Assembly: GCF_014201355.1 (NCBI RefSeq)
Contig: NZ_JACHEG010000002.1
Coordinates: forward strand, 1,178,001 to 1,242,000
Reading direction: 5' to 3'
Length of the DNA stretch: 64,000 nt
Origin: Aliirhizobium wenxiniae
GTDB lineage: Bacteria; Pseudomonadota; Alphaproteobacteria; Rhizobiales; Rhizobiaceae
A model generated the notes under the pieces. The model was not told where the DNA came from, made no database searches, and saw only the letters and a list, made by a program, of their open reading frames with translations. Numbering within the stretch: the first letter of the stretch is position 1; every line of letters starts with the position of its first letter. The position numbers and the translations under genes are program-made. Below are positions 46,470 to 54,997 of this stretch, one piece after another.

Positions 46470-48029
46470 ATGAGCACGATCGGCGCCTATTTCCGGCTCG
46501 CCCGTGTCGGCTGGGTCCTTGTCCGCGAAGGTGTGGTTTCCGCGCTTCCGACCGAAGACATGCCGCCGGCTGTCGGCTTTGCCAAATCGATGCTCGAGCC
46601 GCTCGCGCGCTTTCGGGCGAAAAAGCAGGCACGCAGCGAGAGGCTGACGCGCGCCGTCGATCGGCTCGGGCCGTCCTATGTGAAGATCGGCCAGTTTCTT
46701 GCCACGCGTCCGGATGTCGTCGGCGTCGACTGGGCTGTCGATCTTGCCATGCTGCAGGACCGCATGGCGTTTTTCCCGACGGAAGCCGCCAAGAATGCGA
46801 TCCAGACTTCGCTCGGTCGTCCGATCGAAGATCTCTACACGTCCTTCGAAGAACCGATTGCCGCCGCTTCCATCGCGCAGGTTCATCCGGCGCATGTCCA
46901 CGGCAAACAGGTTGCCGTGAAGGTCGTGCGCCCCGGGGTGCGCCAGCGTTTTGCCCATGACATCGAGGGCATGTATGTGGTTGCCCGCATGCAGGAGCGG
47001 CTTCTGCCCTCCAGCCGGCGTCTTCGCCCGATCGAGGTCACACGCACGCTCGAACAGACGACCAAGATGGAAATGGACCTGCGCCTCGAGGCGGCGGCCC
47101 TTTCCGAGATTGCCGAAAATACCAAGGATGATCCGGGTTTTCGCGTTCCGACCGTCGATTGGGAGCGGACCGGCCGCGACGTCATCACCATGGAGTGGAT
47201 CGACGGCATCAAGATGAACGATGTCGAGGCACTGCGTGCCGCCGGTCACAATCTGGAAAAGCTCGCCGAAGTGCTGATCCAGTCCTTCCTGCGGCATACG
47301 CTGCGCGACGGCTTCTTCCATGCAGACATGCATCCCGGCAATCTGTTCGTTGAGCGGGACGGCACGATCGTCGCCGTCGACATGGGCATTACCGGGCGAC
47401 TAGGCAAGAAGGAACGGCGGTTCCTTGCCGAGATCCTATTCGGCTTCATTACCCGCGACTACATGCGCGTTGCCGAAGTGCATTTCGAGGCCGGTTACGT
47501 GCCCGGTCATCATGACGTGGCAGCCTTCGCCCAGGCGATCCGCGCGATCGGAGAGCCGATCCACGGCCAGCCGGCAGAGACGATTTCGATGGCGCGGCTT
47601 CTGGCCCTGCTGTTCGAAGTGACCGACCTTTTCGAGATGCAGACCCGGCCGGAACTGATCCTCTTGCAGAAGACGATGGTGGTGGTCGAAGGCGTGTCGC
47701 GCATGCTCAACCCGCGCTTCAACATGTGGAAGGCCTCGGAGCCGGTCGTAGGCGATTGGATCCGTGACAATCTCGGGCCGAAGCGAGTGGTCTCGGACGT
47801 GAAGGATGGCCTGAAGGCAATCGTGAAGCTTGCGGAAGCAGCCCCCGAGATCGCCGCGCAGACGGGCAAGTTCCATCAGGAACTGGTCCATATGAGCGAA
47901 AATGGCCTGCGTTTCGATCCCGAGACGGCGGAAGCGATCGGAAAGGCGGAAGCACGGCACAGCCGTTACGGAAGATGGGCGCTGTGGGTGATTGCGGCCA
48001 CACTCGTCTATATCGCCGTGACGCTCTGA
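46470..48029 (+). CDS. ubiB: Ubiquinone biosynthesis regulatory protein kinase UbiB
   Basis: A 519-residue atypical kinase-like ATPase needed for ubiquinone synthesis. The family KxGQ motif is YVKIGQFLATR (Lys72-Gln75), the alanine-rich loop is AAASIAQVHPA, the Lys region is VAVKVVRPGV, and the catalytic Asp regions are HADMHPGN and VAVDMG. One or two C-terminal hydrophobic segments (about residues 497-518) anchor it in the membrane. It is coupled to ubiE. In related genomes as I recall, coaBC follows; here about 7 kb of other genes intervene. Confidence 0.95.
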   Translation: MSTIGAYFRLARVGWVLVREGVVSALPTEDMPPAVGFAKSMLEPLARFRAKKQARSERLTRAVDRLGPSYVKIGQFLATRPDVVGVDWAVDLAMLQDRMAFFPTEAAKNAIQTSLGRPIEDLYTSFEEPIAAASIAQVHPAHVHGKQVAVKVVRPGVRQRFAHDIEGMYVVARMQERLLPSSRRLRPIEVTRTLEQTTKMEMDLRLEAAALSEIAENTKDDPGFRVPTVDWERTGRDVITMEWIDGIKMNDVEALRAAGHNLEKLAEVLIQSFLRHTLRDGFFHADMHPGNLFVERDGTIVAVDMGITGRLGKKERRFLAEILFGFITRDYMRVAEVHFEAGYVPGHHDVAAFAQAIRAIGEPIHGQPAETISMARLLALLFEVTDLFEMQTRPELILLQKTMVVVEGVSRMLNPRFNMWKASEPVVGDWIRDNLGPKRVVSDVKDGLKAIVKLAEAAPEIAAQTGKFHQELVHMSENGLRFDPETAEAIGKAEARHSRYGRWALWVIAATLVYIAVTL

Positions 48030-48100
48030 CAGGTTTTCACGCGACATCGCCTTTCGCATTTCGGGATATCCCACGGCCGCATTTCCAATAATCTGGGAGC

Positions 48101-49675
48101 ATGGCAAAGCAGATGTCCGAGACGAAATTTCCCATTCAGTTGACCGGCCAGCCGCTTGGCTTTGCGGAACTTCTGGTGATCGGCGATGGCCGCGCCTCGG
48201 TCAGCGCCGAGCCGGACGGCATGGCCCGCGTTCGGGCAGCAAGGGCCATTCTCGAACAGGCGATTGCAGACGGCATGCCTGTCTATGGCGCGACGACCGG
48301 CGTCGGCGCGATGAAGGATATCGAATGGTCGAGCGACGAACTCGACCAGTTCAATCTCGGCCTGGTGCGCGCCCATCATTTCGGCACCGGCGATCCCTTT
48401 CCGACCGAGGTCGTGCGCAACGCGATTGCGCTCCGGATCAATACGGCGCTGACCGGTTATGTCGGCTGCACAACGGAGTTGGTGGAGAGTTATCTCGCGC
48501 TGCTTGAGGCCGATGTCATTCCCGTCGTTCGCCGCACGGGTTCGATTGGTTGCGCCGATATCGGCCTGATGGGACAGATCGGCGCGGTTCTGACCGGTGT
48601 CGGTGAGGCCGTATACCGAGGCCGACGAATGCCCGCGACAGAAGCTTTTGCAGCGGCAGGCATTTCGCCACAGCGGATGGCGCCGCGCGACAGCCTTGCC
48701 TCACTCAGCGTCAATTCTGTAAGTTTCGCCGCCGCAGCCCGGATCATGCGCGGGGCTGCCGGTGCGTTGCGCGTATTGCTTGCCACCGGCCTCACCGCAT
48801 CCGGAGCGATGGGCGCCTCGCGCGATCCCTGGCTTGCCGTCACTCATGTGGGCACGGCGCGGGAAGCGATGATCGGCTCCTGGCTGCTGAATGCCTCCCA
48901 GGGCTGGGATTGGCCGAGCGGCACCCATGTGCAGGATCCACTCAGTCTTCGAATGATCCCGCAGGTATTCGGTGCGGTGTTCGAGAGCGTGCTGACCTCC
49001 GGTCACAAGATCCTGGCGGCGACAGGCCGCTCCGACGATAATCCCGTGATTGCCGACGGCCGGGTGCTGACATCGGGCGGATCGCTGCCGCTCGACGTGA
49101 CGGTGCTGATGGAATCAGCGGTGCTCTGCATGGCGCATGCGGCCCGCAATTCCTTCAACCGTTGCGTCCTTTTGGGCAACGGCCAGCGGCGCGACCTGCC
49201 GGTCAATCTCGTGCCGCCGGGCGCGATCGCCACCGGCTTCGGGCCGATCATCAAGCTTGCGGGCGATATTTATTCGCGGGTGCTTTCAATGAGCAATCCG
49301 GTCTCGGCCCAGTCGATCGTCGTGGCTGGCGGGATGGAGGACGAGGCCGCCTTCCTGCCTCTCGTGGTCGAACGTTTCGAGCGGCAGGTTCGAGCCGTCA
49401 GGCGTCTGGCGGGCCTGGAGGCGCTTCTGGCCGCACAGGCGATGGATATCCATGGCGACAAGCCGGGTGGTGCAGTCGGGCTGATCTATGAAGTGGTGCG
49501 CAAACACGCAGCCTTCTATACGGTCGATCGCGCGCTCTCGGCGGAAGTGGAAGCGATCGAAGAGGAACTTGCCTCCGACGCCTTTCTGTCGAAGCTGATC
49601 GCGATCTCGCCCATTCACGCGATCGACGATTTCTTCGCGCTTGGTGGTTTCGGCATGCAGGGTATCGAGACCTGA
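48101..49675 (+). CDS. HAL/PAL-family ammonia-lyase-like protein lacking the MIO triad
   Basis: A 524-residue member of the histidine/phenylalanine ammonia-lyase fold. Family positions are clear: Tyr62 in VYGATTGVG, VNSVS at Asn205, QDPLSLR at 278-284, SDDNP at 311-315 and MED at 412-414. The Ala-Ser-Gly triad that forms the MIO cofactor is missing: the expected GSxGASGD reads GSIGCAD (147-153), and the active-site Tyr of QDPYSLR is Leu281. Classic deamination is therefore unlikely. It may be a pseudo-enzyme or do MIO-free chemistry. GGGAG lies one base before the ATG at 48101, so the in-frame ATG at 48113 is also possible. It follows ubiB by 71 bases. Confidence 0.85.
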   Translation: MAKQMSETKFPIQLTGQPLGFAELLVIGDGRASVSAEPDGMARVRAARAILEQAIADGMPVYGATTGVGAMKDIEWSSDELDQFNLGLVRAHHFGTGDPFPTEVVRNAIALRINTALTGYVGCTTELVESYLALLEADVIPVVRRTGSIGCADIGLMGQIGAVLTGVGEAVYRGRRMPATEAFAAAGISPQRMAPRDSLASLSVNSVSFAAAARIMRGAAGALRVLLATGLTASGAMGASRDPWLAVTHVGTAREAMIGSWLLNASQGWDWPSGTHVQDPLSLRMIPQVFGAVFESVLTSGHKILAATGRSDDNPVIADGRVLTSGGSLPLDVTVLMESAVLCMAHAARNSFNRCVLLGNGQRRDLPVNLVPPGAIATGFGPIIKLAGDIYSRVLSMSNPVSAQSIVVAGGMEDEAAFLPLVVERFERQVRAVRRLAGLEALLAAQAMDIHGDKPGGAVGLIYEVVRKHAAFYTVDRALSAEVEAIEEELASDAFLSKLIAISPIHAIDDFFALGGFGMQGIET

Positions 49676-49770
49676 CCGGATTTCAAGCGAAAAGCCGAAC
49701 TTTCCCAGGTCTTTGCCATCGCCATACCGCGCGCCGGTCTTGATTCCGCCGAGTTCTTCATAGCTCTTTA

Positions 49771-49784
49771 AGGAATACATTCCT
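49771..49784. promoter_or_regulatory. 14-base palindrome before the membrane/protease gene pair
   Basis: AGGAATACATTCCT reads as two exact 6-base arms around AC. It lies 17 bases before the ATG at 49802, overlapping where a promoter or leader would be. A regulator-binding site is possible; no known motif was matched. Confidence 0.35.
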
Positions 49785-49801
49785 CTTCCCGGAGATTGCC
49801 T

Positions 49802-51130
49802 ATGGCCTTGGGTCCTACGCAACGCCTGAAGGACGGTATCGCAGCCGTCGAAACCATGACCCGTTTCGCGCTTGCCGTGCTGGCACTGGCTTCGGGCGTC
49901 TATACCTATCTCGGCGTCCGCTCGATCCTCGACGGATCGCCGACCGGTGTCTTCTTCGCTGCGATCATCTACTCGGTTTCTGTCTCGGTGGGCATCTATG
50001 CCTTCTGGTCCTACATGGCGCGTTTCTACCCGCATATCACCAGCCGGACGGGCAGGACCGCGATGCTGTTCGTAATGGCGACCGGCGCGGCGATGATCCT
50101 CGCCATGTCGAGCTGGCTGAATGCGGCAGCGCTTGCGGGCTCTGCCGCCGTCGAGCAGCATCTTTCGGAAACAGTTGAAGGTTATTCCGCCGATCTGGAT
50201 CGCGCCCATCAGAACGTGCTGGCGGTCCAGAGCCTTCTGCCGGATATCCAGCGCGCCTCGGAACGGTTCTCCCAGCTCGCCGCCGTCGAGCGGCAATCGG
50301 GATCGCTGACCGGCACGACGGGATCAGGCAGCGTGGTGCAGCTCCTGACCCAGATGTCGGGACAGATGAAGTCGCTCGAAGCCAATATCAACGGTTCGCG
50401 CGAGCAAGTGGCGGATCTCTTCGAGCAAGGGCAGAAGCGGCTTGAAACGATGCGTTCGCTGATTTCGGCGCCCGGCCGGATCGAGCCTCGCGCCGACCAG
50501 TTTTCGACAGAAGCGGTAGCGCTGACCGGCGTGATCAGTTCGCTTGCCCAGACCTCGATCGCCCCATCGATCCGCCGCGCGGCGGACGATCTCTCGCTCG
50601 GCTTCATTGCGCCTGTCGCAGATGGCAGCGATGCCAACCTCATCAACCGGCAGGATCAGGTGATGACGACCGTCAGAGCTTCGGTTGCGGCCCAGTCCAA
50701 GGCGCTTGCAAAAGCGGCCGACGAAATCCTAGCCAGAGCGCCGGTCGCAGAACGCCGCTTCGTGCCGCTGTCTTCGGCCGAAGCCGTGCTGCATTACGCA
50801 CAGGATTTCATTCCCGCATGGGCCGGAGCCATCTCGATCGATCTTCTGCCGGGCGTGATGGTGTTCATTCTCGCCGTCGCGCATGCTTCCATCCGCAGGC
50901 AGGAGGAGAAGCTGCCCTATGCGGAGCGCATCACGGCGGCTGAACTGATGCGGGCAGTTGAAATCCAGCGCGCGCTTTCGGCCAGCGGTGTCGATCTCGA
51001 GGCTGCAGTTACCAGAGCGGAGAAGGAAGAGAGCAAGGCGGAAGGCGAAGACGCCGCCGAGGAACCGAACAACATCACCAATCTCGATCCGCGCACGCGT
51101 GGCAGGGACAGGCTGCATGACGATCGGTGA
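49802..51130 (+). CDS. Inner-membrane protein with periplasmic coiled-coil region, unknown function
   Basis: A 442-residue protein not matched to a named family. Three hydrophobic helices lie near the N-terminus (about 21-39, 49-70 and 85-105), then a long helical, Gln/Ala/Ser-rich region (about 115-320, coiled-coil-like), a fourth hydrophobic helix (about 335-360), and an acidic, charged tail (about 405-442). The ATG at 49802 has GGAG 7 bases before it; a TTG two codons earlier is less likely. Its last 14 bases overlap the next gene, so the two products probably work together at the inner membrane. A scaffold or sensor role is only a guess. Confidence 0.7.
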   Translation: MALGPTQRLKDGIAAVETMTRFALAVLALASGVYTYLGVRSILDGSPTGVFFAAIIYSVSVSVGIYAFWSYMARFYPHITSRTGRTAMLFVMATGAAMILAMSSWLNAAALAGSAAVEQHLSETVEGYSADLDRAHQNVLAVQSLLPDIQRASERFSQLAAVERQSGSLTGTTGSGSVVQLLTQMSGQMKSLEANINGSREQVADLFEQGQKRLETMRSLISAPGRIEPRADQFSTEAVALTGVISSLAQTSIAPSIRRAADDLSLGFIAPVADGSDANLINRQDQVMTTVRASVAAQSKALAKAADEILARAPVAERRFVPLSSAEAVLHYAQDFIPAWAGAISIDLLPGVMVFILAVAHASIRRQEEKLPYAERITAAELMRAVEIQRALSASGVDLEAAVTRAEKEESKAEGEDAAEEPNNITNLDPRTRGRDRLHDDR

Positions 51131-51893
51131 GGCCATTCGCCGGATCGATGACGGCGTGCTGATGCGCTGCGTGTTCTATGTGTTGCTGGCCGCGTCCTTG
51201 ACCTTTCTGGTAATCGACGTGCGCGAGATCACCACTGCGAATGCGGAATTGCCGGGTTTCGATCCGATGCATGACGACCAGCCCGTATTACCTCCGGCGC
51301 TGACGGACGGGCGTCCTGCCTCTCCGCCGGTCGAGCCTGCGAGCCCGAGCGAGGTTTTGCGCAAGGCGATGACTTTCGAGCTCAAACCCGGCGGCGTGCT
51401 GATGGCGGAAGGGACGATCGATCCCGGTGCCGCGGGCCGTTTCGCGCAGGAGATCGAGGCTCGCGGGGAATATGTGAAAACCGTACATCTGAATTCGCCG
51501 GGCGGCTCGGTGGATGATGCGATTGCTATGTCGAAGCTCATTCGCGAGAAGAAGCTTCAGACCATAATCGCCTCGCGCGGGCTTTGCGCCTCATCCTGCC
51601 CGATCGTGTTTTCCGGCGGGGTAGAACGCATCGCGGAAAAAGAGGCCGTCATCGGCGTGCATCAGGTCTTCAACGGCAGCCGCGACCGGCCTTCCGCGGA
51701 ACAAGCGATGTCGAGCGCGCAATCGACGACGGCGCGGGTTGCCCGGCATCTGGAAGAAATGGGCATAGGCTCAGCCCTGTGGCTGCACGCGCTGGAGACG
51801 CCGCCCGACCGGCTCTATTATTTGAGCGAAAAGGAAATGGCGGATTTCAAGCTGGTCACCCAGCCGATCCGGGCTGCCCGGACCGGCGGATAG
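51117..51893 (+). CDS. Periplasmic ClpP/crotonase-fold protein (COG3904-like), putative serine protease
   Basis: A 258-residue protein with one N-terminal membrane segment (about residues 16-36), a proline-rich linker (about 50-76) and a ClpP-like domain (about 85-250). LNSPGGSVDDAIAMS (125-139) is the fold's glycine loop, and GLCASSCPIVFSGG places a candidate nucleophile at Ser159 with His182 in GVHQVF. YYLSEKEMADFKL matches the late ClpP-like segment. The ATG lies inside the end of the preceding membrane-protein gene (14-base overlap), indicating translational coupling. Substrate is unknown. Confidence 0.82.
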   Translation: MTIGEAIRRIDDGVLMRCVFYVLLAASLTFLVIDVREITTANAELPGFDPMHDDQPVLPPALTDGRPASPPVEPASPSEVLRKAMTFELKPGGVLMAEGTIDPGAAGRFAQEIEARGEYVKTVHLNSPGGSVDDAIAMSKLIREKKLQTIIASRGLCASSCPIVFSGGVERIAEKEAVIGVHQVFNGSRDRPSAEQAMSSAQSTTARVARHLEEMGIGSALWLHALETPPDRLYYLSEKEMADFKLVTQPIRAARTGG

Positions 51894-51903
51894 CAATGGC
51901 CGC

Positions 51904-53184
51904 TTATCTGGCCTTACGACAGCTCAGGAAATAGGCCGTCTGTCCGGCGACCAGAGCGAGCGCCAGCATGATGCCGGTAAAGGTAATGACCGCCGACCAG
52001 CCGCCGGCACTCCAGAACTTGCCGCCGATCGAACCGGCGATGCTGGACCCCAGATAATAGGCCAGAAGGTAAAGCGAGGAGGCATGCCCCTTGTTGCTAC
52101 CGGCCAGACGCCCGATCAGGGCGCTTGCCACCGCATGGGCCATGAAAAAGCCCGCCGTCAGCATGGCTATGCCGAGAATGATGAGGATGAGCGGCGATGC
52201 CAGGGTGGTCATCAGTCCAGAAAACATCAGGATAATGCCCGCCATCATCACCTGGAACTGGCCGAAACGGTCGCTCAGCGTGCCGCCGACCCAGGACGAG
52301 CCGACGCCACAGAGATAGGCGGTGAAGATCAGGCCGAGTTCTGTCTGGTTGAGGTGATAGGGTTCGACCACCAGCCGGAAGCCGGAATAGTTGTAGATGG
52401 TGACAAATGAGCCCATCAACAGAAAACCGATGAGGAAAAGCAGCGCCAGTGGGCCTTTTTTGACGTGGCCGAGCCAGGCCGAGACGTGATGGCTGGCATT
52501 GGACCGGCGCGGCTTGAAGTTGCGCGACGGCGGCAGCATGGTGAAGAAACCGATGGCAGCCGCGATGCCGAAAGCGCCGATGACGGCCAGCGCCACGCGC
52601 CAGGACAGATACTCGGCGAGAATGCCGGTGAAGACACGCCCAGACATGCCGCCCAGCGCATTGCCGGCGATATAGAGGCCCATGGCGGCACCGATCCCCT
52701 TGGGATCGATCTCTTCCGACAGATAGGCCATGGCAACGGCCGGGACGCCACCGAGCAGCAGGCCTTCCAGCGCGCGGATAACAAGGATGAGGTTCCAGCT
52801 CGGCATGACGGCGCAGGCAAGCGTGCAGAGCGAGGCCCCCATCAACGAACAGAACATCAGGCTGCGGCGACCGAAACGTTCGGAGATCGCGGCAGCACAG
52901 AAGATGGCCAGTGCAAGCAAACCCGTCGACAGCGACAGTGACAATGAGCTCATCGCCGGGCTGACTTTGAACTCGTCGGCGAAGATCGGCATCAACGGCT
53001 GCACGCAGTATAGCAGCGCAAAGGTCGAATAACCGGACATGAAAAGTGCCAGGCTAGCCTTTCGGTAGCCTGGCGTACCGCGCGTCAGATATTGCTTGGG
53101 AGGATTAGACTGAGGCGCGGTAATCGTGGGTTCTAGAATATCGATTTCGGAAGCTAAAGGACGGCTGGCGGCGGCGGACGGCAT
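51904..53184 (-). CDS. Major facilitator superfamily transporter (YnfM-like)
   Basis: A 426-residue protein with about 12 hydrophobic helices after a 40-residue polar leader. SERFGRRSLM (about residue 105) is the loop 2-3 MFS motif, and VGGTLSDRFGQFQV is its second-half copy. Members of this group are usually drug or metabolite exporters; the substrate is not known. It is divergent from a LysR gene with 91 bases between starts, so that regulator probably controls it. It is convergent with the ClpP-like gene, 10 bases apart. Confidence 0.88.
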   Translation of the reverse strand: MPSAAASRPLASEIDILEPTITAPQSNPPKQYLTRGTPGYRKASLALFMSGYSTFALLYCVQPLMPIFADEFKVSPAMSSLSLSLSTGLLALAIFCAAAISERFGRRSLMFCSLMGASLCTLACAVMPSWNLILVIRALEGLLLGGVPAVAMAYLSEEIDPKGIGAAMGLYIAGNALGGMSGRVFTGILAEYLSWRVALAVIGAFGIAAAIGFFTMLPPSRNFKPRRSNASHHVSAWLGHVKKGPLALLFLIGFLLMGSFVTIYNYSGFRLVVEPYHLNQTELGLIFTAYLCGVGSSWVGGTLSDRFGQFQVMMAGIILMFSGLMTTLASPLILIILGIAMLTAGFFMAHAVASALIGRLAGSNKGHASSLYLLAYYLGSSIAGSIGGKFWSAGGWSAVITFTGIMLALALVAGQTAYFLSCRKAR

Positions 53185-53225
53185 GATAAAAAGACCTTCT
53201 GGAATACGCCGAATCTAGCCAGCAT

Positions 53226-53262
53226 GCGTTCATGTGTCCAATATATGGAGGACGCGTTCGTG
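53226..53262. promoter_or_regulatory. Direct repeat in the MFS/LysR divergent region
   Basis: GCGTTCATG (53226-53234) and GCGTTCGTG (53254-53262) are 28 bases apart in the 91-base gap between the two start codons. Spaced half-sites of this kind fit LysR-type binding, but no T-N11-A core was singled out. Confidence 0.35.
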
Positions 53263-53275
53263 ATAGGTTTTGGAT

Positions 53276-54157
53276 ATGGAGCTTCGACATCTTCGTTATT
53301 TCGTCGCCGTCGCGGAAGAACTGAATTTCACCAGAGCAGCGGCAAAACTCGGCATCGGCCAACCGCCGCTCAGCCAGCAGATCCGTGACCTCGAAACGGA
53401 AATCGGCTCGCAGCTGTTTCACCGGGTGGCGCATGGCGCAGAACTGACGGCGGCGGGTGTCGCCTTTCTTGCAGAGGCGAGGATCTCGCTTGCGGCGGCG
53501 GATCACGCGAAACTTGCTGCTCAAAGGGCTGCGCGCGGCGAAACGGGCCGCCTGACACTCGGTTTTACGGCCTCCGCAACGTTTAACCCGGCCGTGACGA
53601 CTATCATCCGGCAGTTTCGGGCGCGATGGCCGGAGGTTGCCCTGTCGCTGATCGAGATGAACAGCAACTGGCTGATGGAAAAGCTCTCAAGAGGTGAACT
53701 CGACGTTGCCTTCATCCGGCCGGGGCTGGAAGATCCGAAAGACGTGCGGCTGAAACGCATGGCCGACGAACAGATGCTGGTCGCGCTTCCCGCCGGCCAC
53801 CCGCTTGCGGCACAAAGCCGCGTGAAGCTTGCAAGCCTTGCCGGCGAGCCTTTCATCATATTTCCGCGCAATATGGGGCTCAGCCTCTATACCGACATCC
53901 TGCAGGCCTGCAAGGAAGCCGGTTTCGAGCTGACGGTGACGCAGGAAGCCCCGCAAATCCCGTCGGTCGTCAACCTGGTTGCGGCTGGGCTCGGCGTGTC
54001 GATCGTGCCGAAATCGCTGGCGAAGATCGAAATCGACGGCGTCGTGTTTCGACCGATAGAAGGGCCTCCGCTGGTGGCGCGACTGGGGATCGCCATGATG
54101 AAGGAACAACGATCCCCGATCGCACTCAATCTTTTCGGGCTTGTTCAGACGAGCTAG
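53276..54157 (+). CDS. LysR-family transcriptional regulator
   Basis: A 293-residue LysR regulator. The N-terminal helix-turn-helix is MELRHLRYFVAVAEELNFTRAAAKLGIGQPPLSQQIRDLE-type sequence (residues 1-40), followed by an effector-binding domain (about 90-290). The ATG at 53276 is the family start; a TTG two codons before is less likely. Its divergent MFS neighbour is the probable target. Its stop directly abuts the convergent VOC gene stop (54157/54158). Confidence 0.92.
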   Translation: MELRHLRYFVAVAEELNFTRAAAKLGIGQPPLSQQIRDLETEIGSQLFHRVAHGAELTAAGVAFLAEARISLAAADHAKLAAQRAARGETGRLTLGFTASATFNPAVTTIIRQFRARWPEVALSLIEMNSNWLMEKLSRGELDVAFIRPGLEDPKDVRLKRMADEQMLVALPAGHPLAAQSRVKLASLAGEPFIIFPRNMGLSLYTDILQACKEAGFELTVTQEAPQIPSVVNLVAAGLGVSIVPKSLAKIEIDGVVFRPIEGPPLVARLGIAMMKEQRSPIALNLFGLVQTS

Positions 54158-54709
54158 TCAGCCCTTTGTCTCGCGCTCACAAAAAGTGATGCGGTTGCTG
54201 AACGGATCGATGACGGTGACTTCCAGCCCCCAAGGCGCCTGTTCCAGCCCCGGACGCATATACGGATAGTTCTTTCCGATAAGTTCTTTCTGGAAGGCCG
54301 CCGCCCCCGACATGGGGACGAAGACGCGCGCGCCGGGCGAGGCATCTCCGGCGTGTTCGGAGAGATGGATCAGCATGCCGCTGCGCGACATCTGGCAGTA
54401 AAGCGGTGCGGTGGGCGCGAAGCGATGTTCCCAATCGACGCCAAATCCGAGGAAATCCCGATAGAACTCCATCGCCTTTGCCACATCGAAAATGCGGAAG
54501 ATCGGGATGGCGGGCTGGATGGTGATCGGGTCTTTTCGTTCTGTCGGAACGGCTGCTTCTATCTTTGCTGCCAGAATGTTCCAGTCGTCATAGCCGAACT
54601 GCGCCGAGACCAGTTCCAGTGCCCCACTGTGGGAGATTTCGACATTCTGTTCGGCAAGCGCCTCGCGCAGGCTTTTTGCCATTAGTTTCGCATCGCGGAA
54701 ATCGCGCAT
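54158..54709 (-). CDS. Two-part glyoxalase-superfamily protein
   Basis: A 183-residue protein. Residues 1-60 are a helical N-terminal module (FRDAKLMAKSLREAL...FGYDDWNILAAKIE), which I recall as common ahead of some bleomycin-resistance-like proteins. Residues 70-180 are a VOC domain (IPIFRIFDVAKAMEFYRDFLG, then VIDPFSNRITF). AAAGGATAATGTC precedes the ATG. It may bind an antibiotic or metabolite; no substrate is evident. An uncertain small ORF lies just upstream. Confidence 0.85.
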   Translation of the reverse strand: MRDFRDAKLMAKSLREALAEQNVEISHSGALELVSAQFGYDDWNILAAKIEAAVPTERKDPITIQPAIPIFRIFDVAKAMEFYRDFLGFGVDWEHRFAPTAPLYCQMSRSGMLIHLSEHAGDASPGARVFVPMSGAAAFQKELIGKNYPYMRPGLEQAPWGLEVTVIDPFSNRITFCERETKG

Positions 54710-54713
54710 GACA

Positions 54714-54983
54714 TTATCCTTTCAACGGACGAACGGCCAAATCAGGGCCCGCATTGCTGATCCGTTCGTCATCATTGGCCGGATGGTCACGATGATGGTC
54801 GGTGGATGCGTTCACCATGGCAAAATACCGCGGGCGGCTGGCCGCATCCGGCCATGCGAATTGGTAGCGCCGCGGATTGTCGCAGGCAAGTGGCTGCCAG
54901 CCCCTCACCACATGCCATTCACCACTTGGGAGGAAAGGCGATTGCAACTTTGAGGACAAGGTCTTAGCTTCCGGGCACTTCAA
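54714..54983 (-). CDS. Possible small ORF upstream of the VOC gene (weakly supported)
   Basis: An 89-codon frame that starts at TTG and stops 4 bases before the VOC start. It would overlap the upstream region of coaBC on the other strand. No domain or ribosome site was recognised. Third-position GC is lower than in neighbouring genes by eye, and the residue composition is unusual (rich in Arg, Pro, Asp and His). It may be non-coding; the 54710-54997 gap otherwise holds only the coaBC promoter. Confidence 0.25.
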   Translation of the reverse strand: MKCPEAKTLSSKLQSPFLPSGEWHVVRGWQPLACDNPRRYQFAWPDAASRPRYFAMVNASTDHHRDHPANDDERISNAGPDLAVRPLKG

Positions 54984-54997
54984 TGGCAGGCAAGACT

